A DNA stretch of 64,000 nucleotides from Streptomyces sp. Tu6071 (GTDB taxonomy: Bacteria; Actinomycetota; Actinomycetes; Streptomycetales; Streptomycetaceae), in NCBI RefSeq assembly GCF_000213055.1, contig NZ_CM001165.1:3742945-3806944 (forward strand), given 5' to 3'. The notes below the pieces were generated by a model. The model was not told the DNA's origin. It did no database searches and saw only the letters and a list, made by a program, of their open reading frames with translations. Of this stretch, positions 24,307-33,175 are shown piece after piece; within the stretch, counting starts at the first letter, position 1, and every line of letters starts with the position of its first letter. The position numbers and the translations under genes are program-made.

Positions 24307-25332
24307 TCAGGTCAGGGCGGCGGTACGGGCGAGGACGCAGACGACGAGCCCGGCGAGGACGACGGCGCACGTCCCCCACTGCACGAGCGCGCGGTGTCGC
24401 CGGGGCGCGTAGACGAGCCCGGCGGCGACGAGCACGCCGACGACGAGGCCGCCGATGTGGGCCTGCCAGGCGATGTTGCTCCAGCCGAAGGTGATGATCA
24501 GGTTGATCACGAGCAGCGCGACGAAGGGCCGGACGTCGGCCCGGACGCGCAGCACGAGGATGCCGGTCGCGCCGAAGAGGCCGAAGATCGCGCCGGAGGC
24601 GCCGAGCGAGGCGGCGTTCGGGGCCGCGAAGAGGTAGCTGGCCACGCTGCCGCCCACGGCGGCGATCAGGTAGAGGGCGAGGAAGCGCGCCCGCCCGAGC
24701 ATCGACTCGATGGCCGGGCCGAGGAACCACAGGCTCAGCATGTTGACCGCGATGTGCCAGATCTCCTGGTGCAGGAAGGCGGCGGTGAGCAGCCGGTACC
24801 ACTCGCCCTCGGCGACCCCCACGAGGTGGTCGGCGCCGTAGTAGGGAAGTGCCCGCCCGAGCATCTCCAGGTCGTCGAGCAGCCGCTGCTGGTCGGGCAC
24901 GGCCTGCACGAGCAGGAAGACCGCGAGGTTGAGCGCGATCAGGATCTTGGTGAACAGCCGCGGATCGCCTTGCACCACGCCCCCGGCGAGGGTGCGTGGC
25001 CGCGCGTCCCCGCGCGGTGTGCGGCCCGTACCGCTGCCGCCCCGCTGCCACGGACGGGGCACGCGCGCCGCGGCGCTCGCCCCGCCGGGCGCCCCCGCCG
25101 GGACCGGCTCCGGGCCGCCGCCGCCCTGCCGGACGCAGTCGGGGCACTGGAAGCCGACCGAGGCGCTGATCATGCAGTCCGTGCAGATGGGGCGCTTGCA
25201 GCGGGTGCAGCGAATGCCCGTCTCGCGGTCCGGGTGGCGATAGCACGCGGGGGCGCCCGCCTCGGGCCCGCCGGGTCCCGTCGGCTCCCCGCCCGGCCCA
25301 CCGGCGCTGCCGGGCTGGTCCTTCGGGTCCAT
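24307..25332 (-). CDS. rhomboid-family intramembrane serine protease with N-terminal zinc finger
   Basis: A 341-residue protein. Residues ~28-70 form a B-box-like zinc-binding module with cysteine pairs (CYRHPDRETGIRCTRCKRP, CTDCMI, CPDC). A Gly/Arg linker follows, then a seven-helix rhomboid domain: HIAVNMLSLWFLGPAIE (conserved N/oxyanion region), GASGAIFGLFGA with catalytic Ser246, and AHIGGLVVG with catalytic His292. It should cleave transmembrane substrates; none is known here. It is transcribed leftward after ppiA. The zinc finger on the cytoplasmic side suggests regulation by, or binding of, another factor. Confidence 0.9.
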   Translation of the reverse strand: MDPKDQPGSAGGPGGEPTGPGGPEAGAPACYRHPDRETGIRCTRCKRPICTDCMISASVGFQCPDCVRQGGGGPEPVPAGAPGGASAAARVPRPWQRGGSGTGRTPRGDARPRTLAGGVVQGDPRLFTKILIALNLAVFLLVQAVPDQQRLLDDLEMLGRALPYYGADHLVGVAEGEWYRLLTAAFLHQEIWHIAVNMLSLWFLGPAIESMLGRARFLALYLIAAVGGSVASYLFAAPNAASLGASGAIFGLFGATGILVLRVRADVRPFVALLVINLIITFGWSNIAWQAHIGGLVVGVLVAAGLVYAPRRHRALVQWGTCAVVLAGLVVCVLARTAALT

Positions 25333-25389
25333 GGGGCTCCTCCCTGAGCCGAGTGCGCCACCGCCGCTCGGCGGGGTCGGGACGTGGGC

Positions 25390-25423
25390 ACGCCCCGTCC
25401 CCCTTGACGGATGGACGGGGCGT
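25390..25423. terminator. hairpin between ppiA and the rhomboid gene
   Basis: An 11-base GC stem (25390-25400 with 25413-25423), 12-base loop, and TTTT on the plus-strand side. No plus-strand gene precedes it, so its likely use is to stop or attenuate leftward ppiA transcription before the rhomboid gene. Confidence 0.55.
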
Positions 25424-25482
25424 TTTGTTCCCGCGCCTGGTGTCCGCGCCCGGTTGCCGCGCGGGGACGTGCGAGAGCGGCC

Positions 25483-26010
<528 letters not shown>

Positions 26011-26264
26011 GATGTGCCTTCCGTTGTCCTTGAAGCTCTCGCCCCGATCCTCGCACGGACGACGCCAGGAGCCACGTCCCGTCGAACCTCTGTACGGGGA
26101 CGGACGGGGCCCTCCGGCCTGTCCGGGCCCCGCCGCCGACCCCCTCCTGAGTCCCTGCTGACCCGGATGGCCCGCCACTTGGCCCCCTCACGGCGATCCG
26201 GCGGGCATGATCGCGCCGGGGGTGGAAAGGTGAAATACCGTACGCCACCGAGGAGGAGGAACCC

Positions 26265-26951
26265 GTGACACGCATCGACAGCGTGCGCGCCGCGACGGGC
26301 TCGGCGAGGGAGAGCGTGCAGCACGCCGCGGAAGCGGTTGCTCCCTACGCCGACACCGCCCGAGAGCGCGCCGCACTCTACGCCGGAGAGGCCCGCGCCC
26401 GGCTCGCGCCGAAGGTCGCCCAGGCCGCCGACCAGGCCAAGGTCCAGTACGACGCCTACCTGGCCCCGCGCCTGGAGCAGGCCCGTACCCACATCCCGCC
26501 GCGCTTCGACGAAGCGGCGCAACAGGCCGCGGTCCAGGCCCGCAAGGCGGCCAAGCACACCCGTAAGGCGGCCCACCAGGCCGCCGACTACTCGCGTCCG
26601 CGCATCGAGCAGGCACGCGCCGCCGCGACCCCGGTCGCGGAGGAGGCGAGCGCGCGCAGCGCCGCGGCACTCGCCGCACTGCGCGGCCAGGTCTCGCCGA
26701 AGGACGTGAAGAAGCTCGCCAAGAAGAACCAGCGCCGTCGCGGCGGCGGCTTCTTCAAGGGCATCGCCGTCGTCACCCTGCTCGCGGGCGGCGCCTACGC
26801 CGCCTGGAAGTGGTGGGACAAGCAGGCGAACCCGGACTGGCTCGTCGAGCCCCCGGCCCCCACCGAGGTCCCGGAGGACGGCAGCCACCTGAGCGCGGTC
26901 GACGGGAGCCTCGACGCCGAATCCCCGTCGAGCGCCGAGCCGAAGGGCTGA
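26265..26951 (+). CDS. DUF5324-family membrane protein
   Basis: A 228-residue protein. Most of it (1-165) is Ala/Arg-rich amphipathic helix with heptad-like repeats (AQAADQAKVQYDAYLAPRLEQ-type, ARKAAKHTRKAAHQAADY), then a hydrophobic helix (FFKGIAVVTLLAGGAYAAW) and an acidic tail. The helices could form a coiled-coil or coat a membrane. Start GTG 26265 follows GAGGAGGAA. No function is known. It is convergent with the small membrane gene across a terminator and a parS cluster. Confidence 0.8.
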   Translation: MTRIDSVRAATGSARESVQHAAEAVAPYADTARERAALYAGEARARLAPKVAQAADQAKVQYDAYLAPRLEQARTHIPPRFDEAAQQAAVQARKAAKHTRKAAHQAADYSRPRIEQARAAATPVAEEASARSAAALAALRGQVSPKDVKKLAKKNQRRRGGGFFKGIAVVTLLAGGAYAAWKWWDKQANPDWLVEPPAPTEVPEDGSHLSAVDGSLDAESPSSAEPKG

Positions 26952-26976
26952 CCCACCGGCCCTCCCGCACGCGTAC

Positions 26977-27007
26977 GCCCCCGGACGGAACCCTTCCGTC
27001 CGGGGGC
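26977..27007 (+). terminator. intrinsic terminator of the DUF5324 gene
   Basis: A perfect 14-base stem (26977-26990 with 26994-27007), 3-base loop, followed by TTT, 26 bases after the stop. Confidence 0.85.
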
Positions 27008-27025
27008 TTTGCACGCGCCGGGCGA

Positions 27026-27155
27026 TGTTCCCCGTGGAACAGGGGCGAGCCGGGAGCGCGCGATGTTTCACGTGGAACAAGGACGCCCGAGGCCCGCGTG
27101 ATGTTCCACGTGAAACATGGGCCAACCGGACCAGGGCGATGTTTCACGTGAAACA
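27026..27155. promoter_or_regulatory. parS: cluster of four parS-like sites
   Basis: Four 16-mers spaced 38 bases start to start: 27026 (TGTTCCCCGTGGAACA, degenerate), 27064 (TGTTTCACGTGGAACA), 27102 (TGTTCCACGTGAAACA) and 27140 (perfect TGTTTCACGTGAAACA). ParB should load best at the last. The regular spacing and rising match suggest tandem duplication followed by drift. Confidence 0.85.
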
Positions 27156-27186
27156 TCGCTCCGCGCGGTCGGCCCGCCCCGCCGCC

Positions 27187-27459
27187 TCAGACCGGCAACT
27201 GGTCCACGTACCGCTTGGCCATCACCAGCGAGACCCCCGGATGGCGCTCCCGCACCTCCTTGACGGCCGCGATCTTCCCGCGCTCGCGCGCGACCTCCCG
27301 CACCCGCCCCGCGTCCACCTGCCGCCGGAAGCTCTCGTAGGACCCGTACCGCTCCTCGAAGGCCCGCGCCTGCCTCCGCGTGCCCAGCCGGCTCAACACC
27401 ACGGCCACCAGGACCACGACCATCCCGCCGTACAGCACCACGTCACCACTCATCGCCAT
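27187..27459 (-). CDS. small membrane protein with an L7/L12-like C-terminal segment
   Basis: A 90-residue protein: one N-terminal helix (VVLYGGMVVVLVAVVLSRLG), a charged stretch (RRQARAFEERYGSYESFRRQ), and a C-terminal segment KIAAVKEVRERHPGVSLVMA then KRYVDQLP that resembles the helix-turn-helix of ribosomal protein L7/L12 (KI-x-VIK-x-VRE-x-TGL-x-L-x-x-AK-x-x-V). Some Streptomyces membrane proteins share this piece; its meaning is unclear. Start at ATG 27459, with ATG 27453 as alternative; the frame opens further upstream without conserved sequence. Confidence 0.65.
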   Translation of the reverse strand: MAMSGDVVLYGGMVVVLVAVVLSRLGTRRQARAFEERYGSYESFRRQVDAGRVREVARERGKIAAVKEVRERHPGVSLVMAKRYVDQLPV

Positions 27460-27589
27460 CCCCCTCGCCCTGTCGTTTCCCGGTCTCCTCCCCAGCCTTC
27501 CCGGCGGCGAACCCGCCGTTCCCCGGCGAAGGGCACGGCGAAGGGCACGGCGGGCGCGCACGGCGGCTCATGGACCCGGCCCACGCGAA

Positions 27590-27618
27590 AGCCCCCCTCG
27601 CACGCGACGAGGGGGGCT
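27590..27618 (-). terminator. terminator of tRNA-Ala
   Basis: An 11-base stem (27590-27600 with 27608-27618) with a 7-base loop, followed leftward by TTT; it lies 12 bases after the tRNA-Ala 3' end. Confidence 0.8.
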
Positions 27619-27629
27619 CTGACCTGCGG

Positions 27630-27702
27630 TGGACCCTAGGAGAGTCGAACTCCTGACATCCGCCATGCAAAGACGGCGCTCTACCAACTGAGCTAAGGGC
27701 CC
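27630..27702 (-). tRNA. tRNA-Ala (anticodon TGC)
   Basis: A 73-nucleotide tRNA with acceptor stem GGGCCCT/AGGGTCC, D arm TAGCTCAGTTGGTAGAGC, anticodon loop TTTGCAT, and T arm GTTCGACTC. Discriminator A; CCA not encoded. Confidence 0.96.
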
Positions 27703-27952
27703 TGGATGCCGTACCAGCGCCGGAACCGACGCTGACACCTGGCACAGGATAGCGGTACACCCCCCGGCTTCCGCAAAAGCGATACCGGGGGCGCGGCAGG
27801 ACGTCGTTGGGGCTGCCCTCGGCGCGGGCCGCTCCGTAGGATGCGCTCAGGCACGTGGGGCCGGAGCGGGACCGGGGAACGGACCGCCGCCGCACGGCCG
27901 GTGGTTCGCCCGTACGAACCGCGCCTGTGGGGAAGCCAAGGGGAGACGCACC

Positions 27953-28630
27953 ATGGACGCAGCACACCAGGAAGCGGCGGCGAGAGCGGCGACGGCGGAG
28001 AGCGCCCGGCTCCCGCAGCCCGCCGCGGAGAGCGCCCGGCTCCCGCAGGAGAACGTCCCGGAGGCGGCACGCGCGCACGAGGACCGGGACCGTCATCAGG
28101 AAACCGCCGCGAAGTCACGGGAGTTGCAGCGCGTCTGGTACGGGGAGCCGCTCGGCACGCTCTTCCGCCGTCTCATCGACGACCTCGGCCTCAACCAGGC
28201 CCGCCTCGCCGCCGTCCTCGGCCTCTCCGCGCCGATGCTCTCGCAGCTCATGAGCGGCCAGCGCGCCAAGATCGGCAACCCGAGCGTCGTCCAACGGGTC
28301 CAGCTCCTCCAGGACCTCGCGGCGCAGGTCGCCGACGGCAGCGTTCCCGCGGCCGAGGCCACCGTGCGCATGGACGAGATCCGCGCCTCGCGCGGCGGCT
28401 CCGTGCTCTCGACGGGCCAGACCGGCTCGACGAGCGGCGGAGCCCCCACCGTGCGCCGCGTCGTCCGCGAGATGCAGGCCCTCCTGCGCTCGGTCGCCTC
28501 CGCACAGGACATCGTCGCCGCCGCCGCGCTCATCGCCGACGACCACCCCGAACTCGCCGAACTGCTGCGGGTCTACGGGGCCGGGCGCACCTCGGAGGCC
28601 ATCGACCACTACGCCACCCACCAGGGCTGA
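27953..28630 (+). CDS. XRE-type helix-turn-helix DNA-binding protein
   Basis: A 225-residue predicted DNA-binding protein. Residues 1-~60 are Ala/Glu-rich with a tandem repeat (ESARLPQPAA then ESARLPQENV). The HTH spans ~78-110: LGLNQARLAAVLGLSAPMLSQ then LMSGQRAKIGNP. A helical C-terminal half (VRRVVREMQALLRSVASAQD, LIADDHPELAELLRVYG) is probably for oligomerisation. Start ATG 27953 near AGGGGAG. A kinase gene begins eight bases after its stop, so the pair is probably cotranscribed and the regulator may be a phosphorylation target (inference). Streptomyces homologues lie at this place; I do not know a tested function. Confidence 0.75.
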   Translation: MDAAHQEAAARAATAESARLPQPAAESARLPQENVPEAARAHEDRDRHQETAAKSRELQRVWYGEPLGTLFRRLIDDLGLNQARLAAVLGLSAPMLSQLMSGQRAKIGNPSVVQRVQLLQDLAAQVADGSVPAAEATVRMDEIRASRGGSVLSTGQTGSTSGGAPTVRRVVREMQALLRSVASAQDIVAAAALIADDHPELAELLRVYGAGRTSEAIDHYATHQG

Positions 28631-28638
28631 GCGCCGCC

Positions 28639-29805
28639 GTGGCCGAGATCTTCGCGGGCCGCTACGTCCTCGCCGACCCCATCGGGCGCGGCGGCGCGGG
28701 CGCCGTCTGGCGCGCCTGGGACCGGCGACGCCGCCGCTACGTCGCGGCGAAGGTGCTGCACCGCCGCGACGCGCACACGCTGCTGCGCTTCGTACGGGAA
28801 CAGGCCCTGCGCATCGACCACCCGCACGTCCTCGCCCCGCGCAGCTGGGCCGCCGACGACGAGCAGGTCCTCTTCACGATGGACCTCGCGCGCGGCGGCA
28901 GCGTCGAGCGCCTCGTCGGCGACTACGGGCCCCTGCCGCCCGCGTACGTGTGCGTCCTGCTCGACCAGCTCCTCGCCGGGCTCGGCGCGGTGCACGCCGA
29001 GGGCGTCGTCCACCGCGACGTGAAACCGGCGAACCTCCTCCTCGAAGCGACCGGCACCGGCCCTCCGCACCTGTGGCTCTCCGATTTCGGCATCGCGGCG
29101 CACCGCGACGAACCGCGCCTGACCGAACCGGACCACGTCGTCGGCACCCCCGGCTGGATCGCCCCCGAACAGCTCCTCGGCGCCGAACCGGACGTACCCG
29201 CCGACCTCTACGCCGCCGGGCTCGTCGCGATCCACCTCCTCACCGGCGGCCGTCCCGACGCGCAGGGCCTCGTCTCGGCCTACGCGCGCGGCGTCCCGCC
29301 CGCCCCGCGCGACGTCCCCGCGCCGCTGTGGAGCGTGCTCGGCCCGCTCCTGCACCCCGATCCGCAGCACCGCTTCCGTACCGCGACGGCCGTGCGCAAG
29401 GCGCTCGCCGAGGCCGCGCGGCTCCTGCCGGGCACGGGCACGTACGAGGAGCCCATCGAGGTCTTCGACCAACTCGGCCCGCCCCCGCCCGGTTTCACCG
29501 AGCAGGGCCCGCTGCCGCGCCCCTTCGACCCCGAGGTCCCGTACGGGGAGAGCGCGCCGCCGTCCGCGCACGGCACGACGCCGCCTTCGGCCTCCCTGCC
29601 GCACGCGGCCCCGACGACGACCGTGGCCCGCCCCGTGCCCCCGCCACCCGCGCACCCGCCGGCCCCTGCGCCTGCGGCCCCGCACCCCGCGGCGCCCGAA
29701 CGGCGGCGCGGCGGCGGGCCACCGGCCCGGGTCGCGGTGCCCGTGCTGCTGCTCGCGCTGCTGTGCTTCGCGGTCGGCTTCTGGGCGCTCACACAGGCCC
29801 CCTGA
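28639..29805 (+). CDS. Ser/Thr protein kinase with C-terminal membrane anchor, no PASTA
   Basis: A 388-residue kinase. Kinase domain ~1-265: IGRGGAGAVWRAW (P-loop), YVAAKVLHR (ATP lysine), VHRDVKPANLLLE (catalytic loop), LSDFGIAAHRD (DFG), HVVGTPGWIAPEQLLG (activation segment and APE-like motif), YAAGLVAIHLLTGGRP. All key catalytic residues are present. A Pro/Ala-rich linker leads to one transmembrane helix (VAVPVLLLALLCFAVGFWAL) and almost no extracellular part, so sensing is likely by the linker or a partner. Start GTG 28639, eight bases after the HTH gene. It converges with the secreted-protein gene (stops 8 bases apart). Confidence 0.9.
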   Translation: MAEIFAGRYVLADPIGRGGAGAVWRAWDRRRRRYVAAKVLHRRDAHTLLRFVREQALRIDHPHVLAPRSWAADDEQVLFTMDLARGGSVERLVGDYGPLPPAYVCVLLDQLLAGLGAVHAEGVVHRDVKPANLLLEATGTGPPHLWLSDFGIAAHRDEPRLTEPDHVVGTPGWIAPEQLLGAEPDVPADLYAAGLVAIHLLTGGRPDAQGLVSAYARGVPPAPRDVPAPLWSVLGPLLHPDPQHRFRTATAVRKALAEAARLLPGTGTYEEPIEVFDQLGPPPPGFTEQGPLPRPFDPEVPYGESAPPSAHGTTPPSASLPHAAPTTTVARPVPPPPAHPPAPAPAAPHPAAPERRRGGGPPARVAVPVLLLALLCFAVGFWALTQAP

Positions 29806-29812
29806 GGTCACG

Positions 29813-31129
29813 TCAGGCGGCGCGCCGCCCGCGCAGCCGCCACGCGCCGAGCCACCCCACCAGCGCGAGACCGGCCGCGAAACTGCCCACCGCGAGCCAC
29901 CGCATCCCCGCGCCACCCGGCGCCGCGGCCCGTCGCTCCCCCTCCGGGCCGCTCCCCGCCCGGTCCCCGCCGACCTGGAAGATCCCGGCGCCCCCGGGGT
30001 ACGTGACGGCCTTGCCCGCGCGTCCCTCGTCCCGCACCGCGACCCGCAGCACGACCCCGAGCGGCTCGTCCCCGTACGCCGCCGCGAGTTCCGGGCTCAG
30101 CGAGACCCGCACGACGTAGGTGCCCGGGAAGCGCAGCGCGCGCAGGCCGCCGCCCGCGTAGCGGTTGGCGAAGGCGACGGGGGCTCCCGCGTCGAGGTGC
30201 GCCGAGGCGGGCGTGCCCGCGTAGAAGGCGGCGTCCGAGACGACCTCGGCCCGTACGGGGCTGTCGAGCGCGGCACGCAGCGCCGAGGCCACGGTCTTCC
30301 CGCCCGAGCCGCCCGCGACGGCGCTGCCCAACTCGACCTCGACGGAGGCGCGCTGTCCCCAGTCGAGCGGCAGGGCGTAGTAGCGGGTCGTGCCTGGACG
30401 CAGCCGGTCGCGCCAGGTGCCCGGCCCGACCCGCGCCGCGTCGCCCAGGTCCGCGGGGCCCTTGCCGCCCTCGCGCTCGCGGGGCGTCCCGCCGGGCGGC
30501 GCGGGCGGGGTGCTCGTGGCGCGCGGCGGGGCGGAGGCCGGGGGAGCGGTGCGCGGCGCGGGCTCGGTGAAGAGCCGCAGGTCGAGCGCCCAGGCGTCGA
30601 GCGAGGGCGCCACCTCGTCCGTGCCGTGCCCGGTCGTGCGCTCCACGACGACGTAGTACGTGCCGGGCGCCGCGCACTGCCCGGTGGGCCGGGGCGCCTG
30701 CTCGACGACGGCGCCCAGGGGGCGCGCCCACAGCGTCCCGGCCGCGTTCGCGTCCGCGCTGTCGCAGAAACCGCCCGCCGGGTTCCGCAGCGTGACGCGC
30801 ACCCCGTCCCCGTAGGTCAGCCGCGTCCCCGCAGGCGGCACGGCGACGACGGAGGCGTAGGACTCGCCGCCGCCCGGGAGTTCGACGCGGTAGTACAGCG
30901 CCCCGTCGGCGGGCCGCACGCTGCTGCGGTACGGGGTGCCGCCGTCCAGTACGGGCGCCTCCGCGCTCGACGCGACGCCCCGGACGGTCCGTGTGCCGGG
31001 AGCGAAGGCGTAGTCGCCGAAGGGGTCCTGAGCCGCCGCTACGGGGCCCGTCCCCGCGAGGACGAGGCTCAGCCCGAGCACCGCGCCCGCGCCGCCGCGC
31101 CACGCCGTCCGTACCCGCCTGCCCCGCAT
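29813..31129 (-). CDS. secreted/membrane-anchored protein of unknown function
   Basis: A 438-residue exported protein: signal peptide (AWRGGAGAVLGLSLVLAGTG then PVAAAQ), a large extracellular part with beta-rich segments (ALYYRVELPGGGESYASVVA, GTYYVVVERTTGHG, TTRYYALPLDWGQRASVEVE, YVVRVSLSPELAAAYG), a Pro/Thr/Ala-rich middle, and a C-terminal helix (WLAVGSFAAGLALVGWLG) with a basic end (RLRGRR). The arrangement looks like a single-pass protein facing the wall. Two similar beta segments hint at a repeated domain. Start chosen at ATG 31129 to place the signal peptide normally; upstream ATGs at 31192 and 31177 exist. Function not recognised. Confidence 0.65.
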   Translation of the reverse strand: MRGRRVRTAWRGGAGAVLGLSLVLAGTGPVAAAQDPFGDYAFAPGTRTVRGVASSAEAPVLDGGTPYRSSVRPADGALYYRVELPGGGESYASVVAVPPAGTRLTYGDGVRVTLRNPAGGFCDSADANAAGTLWARPLGAVVEQAPRPTGQCAAPGTYYVVVERTTGHGTDEVAPSLDAWALDLRLFTEPAPRTAPPASAPPRATSTPPAPPGGTPREREGGKGPADLGDAARVGPGTWRDRLRPGTTRYYALPLDWGQRASVEVELGSAVAGGSGGKTVASALRAALDSPVRAEVVSDAAFYAGTPASAHLDAGAPVAFANRYAGGGLRALRFPGTYVVRVSLSPELAAAYGDEPLGVVLRVAVRDEGRAGKAVTYPGGAGIFQVGGDRAGSGPEGERRAAAPGGAGMRWLAVGSFAAGLALVGWLGAWRLRGRRAA

Positions 31130-31363
31130 CCGCCGCCCCCTGTCCCCCGGGAGCCCGCGCCCCCACGCCCGGCCCATCCTGCCGCCCCGCACGGCCCGTT
31201 GTCCCGGCCGCGCACCGAATTCACGGGAGCGGTGGGCCTGTTGAGACGGCGGGGAAGCCCCGGAGCACCCTCGCCGTGCGCCTCGGCGCTCCCGGGAGCG
31301 GATACGGCAACGGGCCCCGGCCGCCCTCGGCGGCTGGAGCCCGTTCAGCGGGAGCGCGACTGC

Positions 31364-31492
31364 TCAGGAACCCGAGGGAACCGAGTCCGTCGCCTCCGTC
31401 CACAGATCCTGCTCGGCGCGATCCGCCTGGATCTGGCGGTACACGAGGAGCCCGCCGATGGCGGCCAGTGCGACCAGGAGAAGCTTCTTCAC
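31364..31492 (-). CDS. DLW-39 family small membrane peptide
   Basis: A 42-residue peptide: KKLLLVALAAIGGLLVYRQI, then QADRAEQDLWTEATDSV, carrying the DLW motif that names the family. One transmembrane helix, acidic exterior tail. It is known in actinobacteria near gyrA and tRNA-Ile, as here; function unknown. The start is GTG 31492 (VKKLL), giving the family's normal length. Confidence 0.85.
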   Translation of the reverse strand: MKKLLLVALAAIGGLLVYRQIQADRAEQDLWTEATDSVPSGS

Positions 31493-31737
31493 CGCGCGAC
31501 CTCGTCCTTCTTTGACGTTCAGGGACCTCTGTCGCCCGACTATACACACCGGCCCATACCACTCGGCGCCCCCTTCGGCACCCGGGCGGCAGCCGCCCCC
31601 CGGTCCGGCACGGGACCTCCGTCCGGGTGACGTTCATCAGAAGATCTGCGCGCCACGGGCGTCGCTCCCTCCCTGGACACCCCCGGTACACATCATGAGG
31701 AAGTACGCAAATCGACCAAGCTGAAAGTGAGCACACC

Positions 31738-32421
31738 GTGGCTGCCCAGACCTTCTCGACGCTGTGGAAGGCGCTCGTCGGCGCTTTCCTCGCGCTCTTC
31801 GCCTTCCTCGGCCTCGCGGCCGTCCCCGCCCAGGCCGCCGCCCCCGCGACCCCGGCGCCGCAGCCGCGCGAACTCCCCTGCGAGGAGAACGGCCCGCAGG
31901 GCTTCGCCGTCGCGACGGCCCTCTTCGGGCCACCGCTCGTCCAGGGGCGTTCGCTGCCGCCCACGATGAAGCAGCGCATCAGGGCCGAGCAGCACGGTTC
32001 CTCACCGTCCTGCCGCCAGCTCGTCATCCCGCTCGACCACCCGTACACCACGGGAGCGGCCCCCGCACTGCCCGCCGCACGCACGGCGCTCGGCACACCC
32101 CGTACGGCGGCGGCCGTGTCCCCGGCCACGGCGACCGAGCACACCACGGCAGGAACCCCCGAGCCGGCCGCCGACGCGCTCGCGCACCCGCTGCCCGCCG
32201 CCCGGCCCGCCGAGCCGACACCGGAGACGGACCCCGCCCCGTTCGCGCGCGGCATCCCCGGCCCCGCCGACGCGCTCGACGCCGCCCTCCCCCGCTCCGC
32301 CGACGCCCCGCTCACGCTTCCCGGCATCCCGGCCGCCCGCGAGCACCGCGACGGCGCGCAGGCGCACACGTCGTCCACCGCTTCCCGCGAGACGGCCCCG
32401 CTCATCACCTCCGCCTCGTGA
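31738..32421 (+). CDS. secreted or membrane-associated Ala/Pro-rich protein
   Basis: A 227-residue protein. The N-terminus has a hydrophobic signal or anchor (ALVGAFLALFAFLGLAAVPA with AQA following). Residues ~40-100 contain the best-conserved-looking part: PRELPCEENGPQGFAVATAL, LPPTMKQRIRAEQHGSSPSC and RQLVIPLDHPYTT, with two cysteines that could pair. The remaining ~125 residues are low-complexity Ala/Pro/Thr. It may belong to a Streptomyces-only family (possibly DUF6344, from memory, unsure). Start GTG 31738 after GAAAGTGAG. No function inferred. Confidence 0.6.
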   Translation: MAAQTFSTLWKALVGAFLALFAFLGLAAVPAQAAAPATPAPQPRELPCEENGPQGFAVATALFGPPLVQGRSLPPTMKQRIRAEQHGSSPSCRQLVIPLDHPYTTGAAPALPAARTALGTPRTAAAVSPATATEHTTAGTPEPAADALAHPLPAARPAEPTPETDPAPFARGIPGPADALDAALPRSADAPLTLPGIPAAREHRDGAQAHTSSTASRETAPLITSAS

Positions 32422-33000
32422 GCCGTCCCCGTACGGGCGCACACGCGCCACCTTGCCCCCTACCGCGTGAGAACCACGACCCACCCGCGCTCGCCCACGG
32501 CCAGGGAACCTCCTCGGCAGGACCACCGGACCCACCGCCACCACCGGCACCACCGGCACCACCACCGGGGCACGCAGCCCCGCAGCCCGTACGACCCGCG
32601 CGGCATCCCCTCCAGGACCCGCCCGCACCCCAGCCGACGGCCACCCCGAGCAGCCAGACCCCCATCCCCTCAGCACGCCCCCACGGCGCCCCGTCCCTTC
32701 AGCGCACCGCGTCCCTCACGCACCGCGCTCTCAACGCCCTGCCACGCAGCCCGCGCTCAACGCCCCGCCACCTCCGCACGCCCTCGTCCGCGCGCCCACC
32801 CACGTCCCTCTGTTGCGTACCCCTTTGCCGTCCCCGCCCGCACGTCCCACCCCTCTCCCGCACGCTCTGCGCCTCCCCGCGCATCCCGCCCCCGGCCCCC
32901 GGCCGCAGGGGCTGTTCGCCGTATCCGCGCGCATCCCACGCGCTGTCCCTCCCCGGTGCCCGCGCCCACCCCGCCGGGCACCGCCCCTCCCCGGACACAG
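32422..33000. other. 580-base low-complexity, C-rich non-coding stretch
   Basis: Pro/Arg-rich open frames appear on both strands but have no conserved motif or ribosome site. A short tandem repeat of ACCGGCACC/ACC type lies near 32520-32580. I see no gene; the region ends at the tRNA-Ile terminator. Confidence 0.5.
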
Positions 33001-33036
33001 CGAAAGACCCCCGGTCCTGAGACCGGGGGTCTTTCG
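33001..33036 (-). terminator. terminator of tRNA-Ile
   Basis: A perfect 16-base stem (33001-33016 with 33021-33036), 4-base loop, six bases after the tRNA-Ile 3' end. Confidence 0.85.
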
Positions 33037-33042
33037 TGTCGG

Positions 33043-33116
33043 TGGGGCTAACAGGACTTGAACCTGTGGCCTCTTCCTTATCAGGGAAGCGCTCTAACCG
33101 TCTGAGCTATAGCCCC
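33043..33116 (-). tRNA. tRNA-Ile (anticodon GAT)
   Basis: A 74-nucleotide tRNA with acceptor stem GGGGCTA/TAGCCCC, anticodon loop CTGATAA, T arm GGTTCAAGTCC, discriminator A; CCA not encoded. Its place near gyrA is standard in actinobacteria. Confidence 0.96.
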
Positions 33117-33140
33117 GCGCGCTCGCGCGCTGACCTCTGA

Positions 33141-33169
33141 AGATTAGCGCACGAGGCGGCCAGTCCCAA
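33141..33169 (-). promoter_or_regulatory. probable tRNA-Ile promoter
   Basis: On the minus strand TTGGGA (33164-33169), 17-base spacer, TAATCT (33141-33146), 25 bases upstream of the tRNA. The same GCTAATCTTC block lies upstream of tRNA-Leu (10611-10616), supporting a shared housekeeping promoter. Confidence 0.5.
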
Positions 33170-33175
33170 AATCGG

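Noticed and set aside
27026..27155. Inverted repeats as insertion-sequence ends
   Set aside because: They are parS palindromes; no transposase or target duplication is present.
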